Shown here one piece after another: positions 23,589-32,639 of a stretch of 49,406 bases of DNA. This stretch comes from JAGMXM01 sp964458325 (lineage in GTDB: Bacteria; Verrucomicrobiota; Verrucomicrobiia; Limisphaerales; UBA1319). Under the pieces are notes generated by a model. That model made no database searches, was not told where the DNA came from, and saw only the letters and a list, made by a program, of their open reading frames with translations. The DNA lies in NCBI GenBank assembly GCA_964458325.1, contig CAYWIM010000028.1, forward strand, positions 1-49,406, written 5' to 3'. A program made the position numbers and the translations under genes. The stretch's first letter is position 1; every line of letters begins with the position of its first letter.

Positions 23589-26227
23589 GGGAGATTGGGC
23601 GACGGCGATGGATCGGCGGCCGGCGTCGAGGGGCGGCGGGCCAGGAGGAGGAGGATCAGGCAGGCGAGCGCGGCGGCCCAGGCGGTCAGGCTCACGATCA
23701 AGGGCGTCATGGGCGGCTCGAAACGCCACTCGACGCGGTGCGTGCCCGGCGGGACCTCGACGCCTCGCATGATGAAATTGCAGCGCAGCAAGGGGGCGGG
23801 CCGATCGTCGACGAAGACCTGCCAATTGGGATCGTGCTTGTCGTTGAGAAGGAGGATAGCGGGGGTGGTCGAGGCGGTTTCCATCCGGATCTTCATGGAC
23901 GAGTAGGACGTGGTGGCGACGCGGTTGGTGGCAGGCGGGGCGTTCTCGGCGGGGGCGGGTGGCGGGGCGATGTTGTCGGCGACGATGACTGAGCGGTGGG
24001 GATCGAAGGACGGGTTGGCCAGCTGGCGCAGGGTGGCGTCGTCGTTGGTGGACACCTGCCAATGGGAGTAGAGGGCGGCGCGGGGGAGAGCGCCGGTGAA
24101 CTCGACGAGGGCGCATCGGCCTTCGGGCCGGACGGCGGTGGTGAGGTCTTCGAGCCGGGTGGCGTTGGCGTGGCGGGCGGCGATGTCGTAGGGCGTGTGG
24201 AGGCGGAAACGCTGGCGATCGGCATCGAACTGCTGGTTGATGCCCGGGATGAAATCGCCGCCGGGGGCGAGGATGAAACGGGTGTTGGAGAGCTCCCAGA
24301 GGCGGATGGTCGAGGCGAGGTTGGTGCGGGAGAAGGCGCCGCGATAGGCGCGGTTATCGGCCGACTCGCGGGGTTCCTGGACAACGTCCAGCGAGTGGAT
24401 CCGGTAGAACGGGAAGAGCTGCTGGAGCCACTCGATCGAGTACCACTGCTGCATGAGAGTGAACGATTCGCCGCCGGGGTAGGCCCAGAGGGTCACGCGC
24501 CGCTCCCACGGTTTGTCGCGGAGGATATCGACCACAGGATTCGAGGCGTATTTCTCCTGATAATTGTAGTAGGTGATCCAGGGAAGGTTGGCCCGGCCAA
24601 GGTCGATGACCAGGAGCGATCCGGCGGCGATGGCGGCCCAGCGGGCGCGATGGCTCGAGAGCAGGCCGCCGGCGATGGCCACCAGGAGGGCCAGGGACAG
24701 GGTCAGGACGCCAACGCACAGGCCCGCCTCATAGACGCTGAACTGGTGGATCGCGGCGGCCTGCGCCGGATCGATCCCGTTGGCGGTCAGATAGCGGATC
24801 ATCTCCTTGGGCGAGGATGAATAGATGAGCCAGCCGAGGAGGCTGAAGGCGAGCGCGGCGGCGGCGCCGATGAACCACCGGCGGTCGAATGCGGCGGCGC
24901 TGGCCCACCATCGGCGGAGCTGTTCCTTGGGAGGGGCGGGGCTGGTTTGCGGGCGCTCGACGCAGCGTCGCCAGAGGTCCTGCAGACCGTAGCCGAACAG
25001 GATCAGCACACAGAGGTGGAACGGGTGCATGAACTTGATGGGATTTCGGATCGTCGAGAAATAGGGGAGCGCATAGATGATCCGATAGAACGGCGCGTGC
25101 CGTCCATAGGCGAGGACGAGCGAAACGATGGCCAGGATGCTCCAGAAGAGGATAAGGCGCCGCTCGTGTTCGGGGTAGGGGCTGCGGGGGCCGCGGAGCG
25201 CCTGGGCGGCGGCCCATAGGGCGACGAGGACGACGAAGATCCCGGCGTACTCGCCCGAGCCGGAGTGGCGGGGGAATCCCTGGCGGTGTTCTTCCCAGCC
25301 GGGATGGCGGCCGACGGTGCCCCAGTAATTACCGCCGTCGGGCGTATCCATGCGATAGCCGAAGAGGCCGGGAACGATGACGCGGAGGGTTTCGAGTTTG
25401 GGGAGGCTCCACTGGGTGGCCCAGTCCCAGGATCCAGAGGCGTTTTCCTTTTGGGGATCGATGCCGACCACGCCTTTGACCTGGGTTTGGACGAGCGTCG
25501 AGAGGGCCTGGGCGGAGATCCAGGCGGCGCAGACGGCGACAAGGGCGACCGAGGCGGCGCCGCGGAGGAGCCCACTGGGCCAGGGATCGGCCGTGGCGGC
25601 GGCGCGAAAGAGGCCATAGACGGCGACATAGAGGCTGAAGATGGCGGCGACGTCGTAGCCTTCCATGAGAGCCAAGCCGAGGGAGAATCCTGCCAGCGGG
25701 ATGGCGGTCCAGCGGAGGCGCCGGGCGGAGCCGCTGAGGGCCGCGATCGCCAGCGCCACGCATCCCAATGTCAAGGCGCGCGTCGGCAGCCCCCAACAGG
25801 CGTTCGAGAAGACGTTCATGTTGAGGCTGGCGGCGAGGGCGCCCAGGGCGCTGACGGCGGGATTGAAGCCGAGGCGGCGGAACAGAACCCAGATGCAGAG
25901 CCCGAGAATGAAGAGAGACACAGGGGCGTAGATCTTGGAAAAGACCACGGGCTCATGCCCGGTGAGGAGATAGATCGCCTGGGTGAGATTGGGGAGGGCT
26001 TCGGGCTGGCGGGATCCGATCCAGTTGAGGTCCATCCAAAGGCCGCGGAAGGAGCCGAAGGCGTGATCGGCCTGGGCTTGGATAGCGCCCAGAGGGCCAT
26101 CATTCGAGAAGAGTGTTTCTCCGGGGATGAACGAGCGGTGGAACAGGGCGACCAGGACAAGGGCGAGGATCGCGGCGGCGATTCCGAAGCCGGCGCGGCG
26201 GCGGGTGGAGAGGCTGGTGGGATTCAT
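23585..26227 (-). CDS. YfhO-family polytopic membrane protein
   Basis: This encodes 880 residues. Many hydrophobic segments can be seen, for example GIAAAILALVLVALFH near the N-terminus, a run of several in 100-270, more at 380-570, and a last pair before the C-terminus. A large extracytoplasmic region (about 590-830) lies before the final helix. YfhO-type proteins are GT-C-like and are linked to transfer of sugars from lipid carriers to cell-surface polymers. The N-terminus here is set at the ATG (26227) that overlaps the stop of the glycosyltransferase upstream. The start of the next gene overlaps its own stop. Position within the cluster supports a role in adding or exporting a sugar unit. 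Confidence 0.85.
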   Translation of the reverse strand: MNPTSLSTRRRAGFGIAAAILALVLVALFHRSFIPGETLFSNDGPLGAIQAQADHAFGSFRGLWMDLNWIGSRQPEALPNLTQAIYLLTGHEPVVFSKIYAPVSLFILGLCIWVLFRRLGFNPAVSALGALAASLNMNVFSNACWGLPTRALTLGCVALAIAALSGSARRLRWTAIPLAGFSLGLALMEGYDVAAIFSLYVAVYGLFRAAATADPWPSGLLRGAASVALVAVCAAWISAQALSTLVQTQVKGVVGIDPQKENASGSWDWATQWSLPKLETLRVIVPGLFGYRMDTPDGGNYWGTVGRHPGWEEHRQGFPRHSGSGEYAGIFVVLVALWAAAQALRGPRSPYPEHERRLILFWSILAIVSLVLAYGRHAPFYRIIYALPYFSTIRNPIKFMHPFHLCVLILFGYGLQDLWRRCVERPQTSPAPPKEQLRRWWASAAAFDRRWFIGAAAALAFSLLGWLIYSSSPKEMIRYLTANGIDPAQAAAIHQFSVYEAGLCVGVLTLSLALLVAIAGGLLSSHRARWAAIAAGSLLVIDLGRANLPWITYYNYQEKYASNPVVDILRDKPWERRVTLWAYPGGESFTLMQQWYSIEWLQQLFPFYRIHSLDVVQEPRESADNRAYRGAFSRTNLASTIRLWELSNTRFILAPGGDFIPGINQQFDADRQRFRLHTPYDIAARHANATRLEDLTTAVRPEGRCALVEFTGALPRAALYSHWQVSTNDDATLRQLANPSFDPHRSVIVADNIAPPPAPAENAPPATNRVATTSYSSMKIRMETASTTPAILLLNDKHDPNWQVFVDDRPAPLLRCNFIMRGVEVPPGTHRVEWRFEPPMTPLIVSLTAWAAALACLILLLLARRPSTPAADPSPSPNLP

Positions 26228-27207
26228 GGTGCGTGGCGGGTTGGGATCAGGTCGTAGATCTCGGGCGGGCGGCCGAGAACGGCGCACCCGGCATCGCGCA
26301 GTTGGACAGCGAGGCAGGCGAGCTGCCAGCAGGTGCGCCCGGCGATCGGGCGGGCGGCTGCGGCGATGGCACGGGCGAACTCGGGGTCCGAGGCGCGCAC
26401 GAGCTTGATCTTCACGAAAGAGCGCGCGGCGAAGAGGCAGAGGAGCTGGCGCCGGCGGAGCCAGCGGATGGCGGGGGATTCCTTCCAGAGATCAAGCACG
26501 AGGTTCATGGTTTTCCACTCGTCGAGGACCCAGGTTTGCAACTGTTGGCGGTGATGGGTGGAAGCGGAGAACGAGTGGTGCCGGTTTTGGGCGAGGTATT
26601 CGGGGATCTCGACGACATGGCTGCAACGGGCGGCGAACTCGGCGAAGAAGAGGTTGTCGGCTAGTTGGGGGAGATCGGGGCGGAACCGGCAGGGGACGGG
26701 CTGGCGGCCGGTTTTCATGACGACGGCCGGGCAGCAGATGGTCTGGAGCCTGGCCTGGCGGGCGAGGAACTGGCGGAGGGGGATGCGCCGGGGCGGCAGC
26801 GGTCGGGGGTGGCGGGGGCGGAAAGGCTGGCCCTGCTCGTTGGTTCGCTCGATGAGGCTGTAGCCCACGGCTGGGTGAGAGACGGGATCGAGGGCATCGA
26901 GGATCCGGCGGAAGAAATCGGGTTTGACGCCGTCATCGACGGGCAGGATGTGGAGGTAATCGGTCTCGGAAGCGAAACCCAGCCCCTCGTTCAGATTGTT
27001 CATCAAACCGATGTTGGCCGGGTGGCGGTGGTATTCGCAGGGCAGGCCGCGGAACTGCCGGGCAATTTCCGGGGTGCGATCGGTCGAGCAATTATCGAGG
27101 ACGACGATTCGGTCGGGCGGTCTCGATTGGCGGGCGAGGGCATCGAGCGTGCCGGGCAGGAAGCGCTCGCCGTTGAAGACGGGCAGGATGGTGGTCAGAG
27201 CGGGCAT
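26224..27207 (-). CDS. Glycosyltransferase family 2 protein
   Basis: This is a 327-residue GT-A enzyme. The nucleotide-sugar fold begins TTILPVFNGERFLPGTLDAL, with VVLDNCSTDRT (about 35-45) and the metal-binding LPVDDGVKPDFF (about 88) in the D-x-D position. No strong membrane helix is evident, so it is probably peripheral. It starts 6 bp after the CmcI-type gene and overlaps the YfhO-type gene by 4 bp. It probably adds one sugar of the glycan built by this cluster; donor and acceptor are unknown. Confidence 0.88.
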   Translation of the reverse strand: MPALTTILPVFNGERFLPGTLDALARQSRPPDRIVVLDNCSTDRTPEIARQFRGLPCEYHRHPANIGLMNNLNEGLGFASETDYLHILPVDDGVKPDFFRRILDALDPVSHPAVGYSLIERTNEQGQPFRPRHPRPLPPRRIPLRQFLARQARLQTICCPAVVMKTGRQPVPCRFRPDLPQLADNLFFAEFAARCSHVVEIPEYLAQNRHHSFSASTHHRQQLQTWVLDEWKTMNLVLDLWKESPAIRWLRRRQLLCLFAARSFVKIKLVRASDPEFARAIAAAARPIAGRTCWQLACLAVQLRDAGCAVLGRPPEIYDLIPTRHAP

Positions 27208-27213
27208 GCCGGG

Positions 27214-27984
27214 TCAATCGCGGATGCGTTTGACAAAGGCCGATGGCCAGTAGGTGACATGGCTGGCGAGCTTGCTTTCGTTGAAGGCGCGCGCGGGCTC
27301 GTCGATGGCGAACTGGGGGTGGCGCTGGACGAATTGGCGGGCGGCTTCGGCGGGATTGTTCCAGGTCCAGTCGGGCTTGGCGGCCGGGAGATCGGCGAGG
27401 TCGTGCATGATGCCATCGGCGGCGACGAGGTAGGAGCCGGGGGGGACCAGGTCGTGGTAGGCTTCGAGCTCGGCCAGGACATGGTCCCGCGTGTGGCAGG
27501 AATCCAGGAGCACGATAACCTTCTCGCCGGGGCGGATGAGCGACTTGACGCGGCGGACGATCTCGGGGTCGATCGAGCTGCCTTCGATCATGGTCAGGAG
27601 CGGCCGGAGGGGATGCTCCTCGAGGGCGCGCCGGTTATGGGGGCGGATCTCGATGTCGACACCGATCACGCGGCCGGTTCCCATGAGGCGGCAGAGGCTG
27701 GCGGAGAGGAGGAGAGATCCGCCATGGGCGATGCCGGTTTCGAGGATCACGTCGGGCTGAAGCTGGCAGATGATCTCCTGGATGCGGACGATGTCCTCGG
27801 GCATCTGGATGATGGGCTGGCCCAGCCAGGTGAACTGATAGGAATATTTGAGGTCCCAGCCGACCTTGAGCCAGAGGCGCGAGAGGACGTCGAAGGCGGC
27901 GGGGTCGTAGAGGGGCAGATCCTGCCGCTGGCCGTCCTGTTCGAGGGCCAGGGTTTTCTGGATGGTGTCGATCGTAATCTTCAT
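27214..27984 (-). CDS. CmcI/cephalosporin hydroxylase-family (methyltransferase-fold) protein
   Basis: This encodes 256 residues of the CmcI family, a SAM-dependent methyltransferase fold that includes sugar O-methyltransferases such as rhamnosyl O-methyltransferases. The SAM site is ILETGIAHGGSLLLSASL (about residue 75-92) with VIGVDIEIRPHN following; the VLLDSCHTRDHVL segment (about 150) supplies the metal-binding acidic residues of the family. The name cephalosporin hydroxylase is historical; here a sugar O-methyltransferase role is far more likely. Its ATG overlaps the stop of the epimerase/reductase gene (ATGA). Confidence 0.87.
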   Translation of the reverse strand: MKITIDTIQKTLALEQDGQRQDLPLYDPAAFDVLSRLWLKVGWDLKYSYQFTWLGQPIIQMPEDIVRIQEIICQLQPDVILETGIAHGGSLLLSASLCRLMGTGRVIGVDIEIRPHNRRALEEHPLRPLLTMIEGSSIDPEIVRRVKSLIRPGEKVIVLLDSCHTRDHVLAELEAYHDLVPPGSYLVAADGIMHDLADLPAAKPDWTWNNPAEAARQFVQRHPQFAIDEPARAFNESKLASHVTYWPSAFVKRIRD

Positions 27985-28892
27985 AGGGTTATGGATGGAG
28001 AGCGTTGCACATGGGCGATCAACTGGGCGATGCCTTGGCCGAGGTCGACTTGCGGCTGCCATCCCAGTCCGCGGATGCGCGTGGCATCGGCGATCACATC
28101 TCCGGCGGGATCGCGATGTCCGGAGAGGCAATGGATGAGGCTGGGTTTCGCGAGGCGGGCGGCGATCTGTTCGGCGAACTGGCGGACGGTGACGCCTTGG
28201 CCGGTGCCGAGGTTGATGGCGCCGGCGAACCGGCGTTCGACCACAGTCAGAATGGCCCGGGCCAGGTCGGCGATGTAGATGTAATCCTTGGCGGTGTCGG
28301 GGGTTCGGAGGGTGACGGGCTGGTCGCGGAGGAGTTCGAGGATGATCTGGCTGCCGAGGCGCGAGGGGTGCTCTCCGGGGCCGTAGGGATAGAAGATCCG
28401 GGCCCAGGCGGCGGTGCGGCCGTGGCGCGCGGCGATTTCCTCGAGGGCGATCCTCAGGCTGTTTTTGGATCGGGCGTAACGGCTGGCGGGCTCGATGGGG
28501 GTGTGGGCTTCGGAGCGCGGGCCGTTGGTGGGGGCGTATTCGATGCAGGTGCCCAGGCCGAGGGCCCAGGCGCCGCCATGCCGATAAAACTGGTCGAGAA
28601 AGGCCCCGCTCCATTCGAGGAACCGGTCATTATCGGGGGATTCCAGATAGACGCCGGGGGTGGTGATCCAGGCGGCATGGACGCACGCCTCGGGGCCGAA
28701 CTTCGCGATGTCAGCCCACGGCGCTTCAGCCAGGGTGCCGGGGAACATCTGGAGGCGGTCGGAAGGGCTCATCGACCGGGGCAGTTTTTCCCCGGGCGGG
28801 ATGAGCAGGGCGAACGAATGGCCGGCAGCCAGCGCGTGATCGAGGAACGCGGATCCAATGAAACCGGTCGAGCCTGTGAGGAGGATCTTCAC
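27981..28892 (-). CDS. NAD-dependent epimerase/dehydratase (SDR), likely NDP-sugar reductase
   Basis: This extended short-chain dehydrogenase has about 303 residues. Its Rossmann motif is ILLTGSTGFIGSAFLDHAL (G-x-x-G-x-x-G). The usual Y-x3-K appears as RYARSKNSLRIAL (about residue 147). I chose the GTG at 28892 because it overlaps the stop of the upstream gene by 4 bp (GTGA), matching the overlaps all along this cluster. An ATG at 28916 would add eight residues. In the pathway it would reduce the 4-keto group of the CDP-sugar after methylation and epimerisation; this is inference from context. Confidence 0.85.
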   Translation of the reverse strand: MKILLTGSTGFIGSAFLDHALAAGHSFALLIPPGEKLPRSMSPSDRLQMFPGTLAEAPWADIAKFGPEACVHAAWITTPGVYLESPDNDRFLEWSGAFLDQFYRHGGAWALGLGTCIEYAPTNGPRSEAHTPIEPASRYARSKNSLRIALEEIAARHGRTAAWARIFYPYGPGEHPSRLGSQIILELLRDQPVTLRTPDTAKDYIYIADLARAILTVVERRFAGAINLGTGQGVTVRQFAEQIAARLAKPSLIHCLSGHRDPAGDVIADATRIRGLGWQPQVDLGQGIAQLIAHVQRSPSITL

Positions 28893-29425
28893 GCCAGTTC
28901 GGACAGGAGAGGCCATTGGCGATCGCGTTCGGACAGGAACGGGTCGGGGATCGGCCAAGGGATCTCGAGGGTGGGATCGTTCCATCGGACGCCACGGGCG
29001 GATTCGGGATGGTAGAGCTCGGACATGAGGTAGTGGACCTCGCAGGAATCGGTCAGGCATTGGAATCCGTGGGCGAAACCGGCGGGGACATAGAGCTGGC
29101 AGAGGCTGGCGGCGCTCAGCTCGAAGGCTTCCCAGCGGCCGAACGCGGGCGAATCACGCCGCAAATCGACAAGGACATCGTAAATCGCGCCGGAGGAGCA
29201 GCGGATGACCTTGGTTTCCGGGTAAGGTTCGCCCTGGAAATGGAGGCCGCGGATGAATCCGCGCTGGCGGGTCAGAGTCACGTTGGCTTGCGGCCAGCAG
29301 GTGTTGAGGCCGTGCGCGGCGAACTCCTGTTCGCAGTAGGTTCGGGCCAGGAAACCGCGCTCATCGGATCGGGGTTCGAGCTCGATTCGCCAGAGGCCGG
29401 GGAGAGTGGCGGGATGGAATTTCAT
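28889..29425 (-). CDS. dTDP-4-dehydrorhamnose 3,5-epimerase family protein
   Basis: This encodes a 178-residue cupin-fold epimerase of the RmlC family. The catalytic histidine region is GFIRGLHFQ (about residue 60), the aspartate region is VLVDLRRDSPAFG (about 87-99), and YVPAGFAHGF (about 111-120) plus a later SELYHPE tyrosine complete the usual site. Length is normal. It follows the C-methyltransferase by 6 bp and precedes the reductase. Because the cluster makes CDP- not dTDP-sugars, it probably works on a CDP-4-keto-6-deoxyhexose. Whether it inverts C3, C5 or both cannot be told from sequence. Confidence 0.9.
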   Translation of the reverse strand: MKFHPATLPGLWRIELEPRSDERGFLARTYCEQEFAAHGLNTCWPQANVTLTRQRGFIRGLHFQGEPYPETKVIRCSSGAIYDVLVDLRRDSPAFGRWEAFELSAASLCQLYVPAGFAHGFQCLTDSCEVHYLMSELYHPESARGVRWNDPTLEIPWPIPDPFLSERDRQWPLLSELA

Positions 29426-29431
29426 GGGCGG

Positions 29432-30664
29432 CTAAACCACTTGGACGGAGGGGATGGGAATGATGAACCGTCCGCCGCGCCGGCGGTATTCGGATTGCTG
29501 GGCGAGGATTTCCTCGGCGAAATTCCAGGTGAGGAGCAGCGTGTAATCGGGCTGGTGCTCGAGGATGCGATCGGGAGGGACGATGGGGATGTGCATGCCG
29601 GGCGAGAGGCGGCCTTGTTTATGGGGGCTGCGATCGGCGATGAACTCGATGGTATCGGCGCCCAGGCCGAAGAAATTGAGCATGGTGCTGCCTTTGGCGG
29701 AGGCGCCGTAGGCGGCGATGGACCGGCCTTCGTGTCGGAGCCGGGCCAGGAGGTCGTGCAGGGATTGCCGGATGGCTTCGACCTGGCGGCCAAATCCAGT
29801 GTAGAACTCGAGGCGGTCGACGCCTTTGGCGTGCTCGATGGCCCGAAGGGCAGGGACGGTCTCATCGGCCGCATGCCCGCCGGCGGGGCTGGCGAACAGC
29901 CGGAGAGAGCCGCCGTGGATGGGGATGCGCTCGATGCGGACGATGGCCAGCCCGTGGCGCGCGAAAACCGGCTCGAGAGCGGTCAGCGAGAAGTAGAAGA
30001 CATGCTCGTGGTAGATCGTATCGAACTCGTTGTGCTCGAGCAGATCGACGGCATAGGGGAACTCGAGGATGGCGTGGCCGCGGGGCTCGAGGACGGCGGC
30101 GAGGCCGGCGACGAAATCGTTGATGTCGGGGACGTGAGCGAAGACGTTGTTGCCGAGGACCAGATCGGCGCGCTGGCCGTCGGCAGCCAACCGGCGGGCA
30201 AGGCGGGAATCGAAGAACTCGGTGAGGGTAGGGATGCCGCGGGTGCGGGCGACGGTGGCGATATTGGCGGCGGGTTCGATTCCGAGGCAGGGCACACCGG
30301 CGTGGAGGAAGTGGGTGAGGAGATAGCCGTCGTTGCTGGCGATTTCGATGACGCGGCTCGAGGATCCCAGGGAGAACTCGCGCGTGTAGCGTGCCGCTGC
30401 ATCCCGGGCATGGCGCATCATGGTGTCCGAATTCGAGGTGAAGTAGACGTAGTCGGAAAAGAGGGTTGCGGGGGGGACGAGGTCGCTGATTTGGCAGAGC
30501 CAGCAGGATTGGCAGACCAGGAATCGAAGTGGAAAGCGGGGCTCGGGCTGGTCGAGGTCGGATGGGGCGAGGAGGCGATTGGCAAGCGGCTGGCAGCCGA
30601 GGTCGAGCACGAGCGTGCTGCGGTCGGATCCGCAGGACCGGCATCGAAAGGCGGGCAAGGTCAT
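29432..30664 (-). CDS. NDP-sugar C-methyltransferase (TylC3/NovU type)
   Basis: This 410-residue SAM enzyme has the three-part layout of sugar C-methyltransferases. An N-terminal zinc module carries CRSCGS (about residue 8) and later CQSCWLC (about 50). The central methyltransferase fold has VIEIASNDGYLL (about 103). The C-terminal domain contains IAAYGASAKGSTMLNFFG (about 308) and ends with VPPDRILEHQPDYTLLLTWN and a final FIIPIPSV. Known members add a branching methyl at C3 of a 4-keto-6-deoxyhexose, and one would expect that here after RfbG. The ATG overlaps the rfbG stop by 4 bp. An ORF extension upstream to 31153 overlaps rfbG and was rejected. Confidence 0.9.
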   Translation of the reverse strand: MTLPAFRCRSCGSDRSTLVLDLGCQPLANRLLAPSDLDQPEPRFPLRFLVCQSCWLCQISDLVPPATLFSDYVYFTSNSDTMMRHARDAAARYTREFSLGSSSRVIEIASNDGYLLTHFLHAGVPCLGIEPAANIATVARTRGIPTLTEFFDSRLARRLAADGQRADLVLGNNVFAHVPDINDFVAGLAAVLEPRGHAILEFPYAVDLLEHNEFDTIYHEHVFYFSLTALEPVFARHGLAIVRIERIPIHGGSLRLFASPAGGHAADETVPALRAIEHAKGVDRLEFYTGFGRQVEAIRQSLHDLLARLRHEGRSIAAYGASAKGSTMLNFFGLGADTIEFIADRSPHKQGRLSPGMHIPIVPPDRILEHQPDYTLLLTWNFAEEILAQQSEYRRRGGRFIIPIPSVQVV

Positions 30665-31770
30665 GGGGCAGTGGAGCGGGTCCAGGCAACGTTCTGGGCG
30701 GTGGCTGCCTGGGTGAACTGGGCGATTTGCTGGCGGGAAAGGCCGAGCAGGTCCGGGTGGCGCTCGCCGTGCCGGGCGCGGTACCAGACGGCGGTTTGGC
30801 GGACCGTTTCGTCGAACGGCCAGGTGGGCAGCCAGCGGAGCCGGATGACGGCTTTGTCGATGGCGATGTTGAGCCGGATGGCTTCGTGGGGGGCTTGGGG
30901 GTCCGAGGCGTCTCGCCATTGGCCGGGCCAGTGGCGAAGGAGCGCCTCGACCAACTCCCGCACGGGGCGATTGGCGCCGGGGCCGGGGCCGAAGTTGAAT
31001 GGGCTGGCCAGAGGCGAGTCTGGAGGCGCGGATGCGAGGCGCGCGCCCAGCCAGAGGTAGCCGCTCAGGCAATCCAGGACATGCTGCCAGGGGCGCACCG
31101 ATTCGGGGCTGCGAACGGCGATGGGGGCTTTGCGGATCAGGGCGCGGATGCAATCGGGGACGATGCGATCCGGGGCGTAATCGCCGCCGCCGATCACATT
31201 GCCGCCGCGCGCCGTCGCGATCCGGACGGGGCTGGTCGCGCCGCTGAAGAAAGAATGGCGCCAGGCGTGGGTGAGGATCTCGCAGGCGGCCTTGCTGGCG
31301 GAGTAGACGTCGTGGCCGCCCAGCGGGTCATTTTCCCGGAAGCCGATTTCGCGGCCGATGTTTTCGTAGCATTTATCGCTGGTGACAATCACGACGGGGC
31401 CGGCGAAGCCGGTATGACGGATGGCCTCGAGGAGGTGGACGGCGCCCATGACATTGGTTTCGGCGGTCTGGCGGGGCTGGCGATAGGAGGTTCGGACGCA
31501 GGCCTGGGCGGCCAGGTGAAAGACGGCTTCGGGCCGCGCCTTGCGGAAGACGGTCAGGAGGAAGCGGGGATCGCGGATATCGCCGAGGATTTCACGGCTC
31601 GGGGCGTGGGAGCGGACGATCGAATAGAGGTTGGGCCGGGTGGGGGAAGGCAGGCCTGCGCCCCAGACGGTGGCGCCGAGCTCCTCGAGCCAGAGGCTGA
31701 GCCAGGCGCCTTTGAAGCCGGAGTGGCCCGTCACCAAGACTCGCTTGCCTGCGTAATAGCGGTTAAACAT
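30661..31770 (-). CDS. rfbG: CDP-glucose 4,6-dehydratase
   Basis: This 369-residue extended SDR converts CDP-glucose to CDP-4-keto-6-deoxyglucose. The N-terminal site is VLVTGHSGFKGAWLSLWLEE. The catalytic Tyr and Lys are in DVYSASKAACE (about residue 160-170), and the family signature GGNVIGGGDYAPDRIVPD lies near 196. Length is normal. It follows rfbF with an 8-bp overlap. This step is the entry point for CDP-dideoxy or branched sugars. There is no RfbH homologue in the window, which argues against the 3,6-dideoxy route. Confidence 0.94.
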   Translation of the reverse strand: MFNRYYAGKRVLVTGHSGFKGAWLSLWLEELGATVWGAGLPSPTRPNLYSIVRSHAPSREILGDIRDPRFLLTVFRKARPEAVFHLAAQACVRTSYRQPRQTAETNVMGAVHLLEAIRHTGFAGPVVIVTSDKCYENIGREIGFRENDPLGGHDVYSASKAACEILTHAWRHSFFSGATSPVRIATARGGNVIGGGDYAPDRIVPDCIRALIRKAPIAVRSPESVRPWQHVLDCLSGYLWLGARLASAPPDSPLASPFNFGPGPGANRPVRELVEALLRHWPGQWRDASDPQAPHEAIRLNIAIDKAVIRLRWLPTWPFDETVRQTAVWYRARHGERHPDLLGLSRQQIAQFTQAATAQNVAWTRSTAP

Positions 31771-32551
31771 GGGGGGAGGGCCAGACCTTCCACGGGGCGG
31801 ACCCGGATTGCCACATCCGGTTGAGCAGCTCCTGTTCCCGGAATGTGTCCATGCATTGCCAGAAGCCATCATGGCGGTAGGCCTTGAGCTGCCCCTCGGC
31901 GGCAAGGCGGGCCATCGGTTCCTGCTCGAGCACGCATTCGTCTCCCCCGAGGTAGGATTCGATCGCGCGGCTGAAGACGAAGAAGCCGCCGCTGATGAAG
32001 GCATCCTCCTTCTCGGGTTTCTCGCGGAAGGCGGTGATGGTCTGGCCGTCGAGGGCGAGCTGGCCGAATCGCCCGCTGGGCTGGATGGCGGTGGCGGTGG
32101 CGATGGAGCGATGCTTGCGGTGGAATCGGATGCTCTGGTTGATGTCGCTGTCGGTCAGGCCGTCTCCGTATGTGCAGAGGAAGATCTCATCGTCGATGAA
32201 TCGCAGGGCGCGCTTGAGGCGCCCGCCCGTCTGCGTGCGGAGGCCGGTGTCGAGGAGGGTGACGGTCCAATCGGATTCCTCGTGCCGGCCGTGATAGGCG
32301 ATGCGGGGCTTGGGGCCGAGCCGAAGGGTAACATCGCTCGTGTTCCAGTGGAAATTGCGGAAATAATCCTTGATGACCTCGCCTTTGTAGCCGAGGCAAA
32401 GGATGAAATCCTTGTGGCCATGATGGGCGTAGAGCTTCATGATATGCCACAGGATTGGGCGGTTGCCGATGGGAACCATCGGTTTGGGGCGGTATTCGGT
32501 TTCCTCGCGCAAGCGAGTGCCGAGGCCGCCGCATAGAATGACCACTTTCAC
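31763..32551 (-). CDS. rfbF: Glucose-1-phosphate cytidylyltransferase
   Basis: This 262-residue enzyme makes CDP-glucose from CTP and glucose 1-phosphate. The nucleotidyltransferase signature is GGLGTRLREETEYRPKPM at the N-terminus, and CTYGDGLTDSDIN (about 125) provides the metal-binding aspartate. I used the GTG at 32551, which gives the usual MKVVILCGG start. An upstream ATG at 32590 would add 13 unrelated residues. Its CTP comes from PyrG, also encoded in this window. It overlaps rfbG by 8 bp and is preceded by an 88-bp gap, so a promoter may lie there. Confidence 0.94.
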   Translation of the reverse strand: MKVVILCGGLGTRLREETEYRPKPMVPIGNRPILWHIMKLYAHHGHKDFILCLGYKGEVIKDYFRNFHWNTSDVTLRLGPKPRIAYHGRHEESDWTVTLLDTGLRTQTGGRLKRALRFIDDEIFLCTYGDGLTDSDINQSIRFHRKHRSIATATAIQPSGRFGQLALDGQTITAFREKPEKEDAFISGGFFVFSRAIESYLGGDECVLEQEPMARLAAEGQLKAYRHDGFWQCMDTFREQELLNRMWQSGSAPWKVWPSPHV

Positions 32552-32639
32552 GCTCCGAGAAGGATAGCGGTCCGGGTCGGAGCGAGGCAATCTCTTCTTG
32601 GGGTCTGTGGAAAATCGGAATTCATTTTTTCACAGGCCT

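Noticed and set aside
28916..31060. Plus-strand open frame of about 714 codons over the glycan cluster
   Set aside because: It crosses three well-supported minus-strand genes and shows no family motif.
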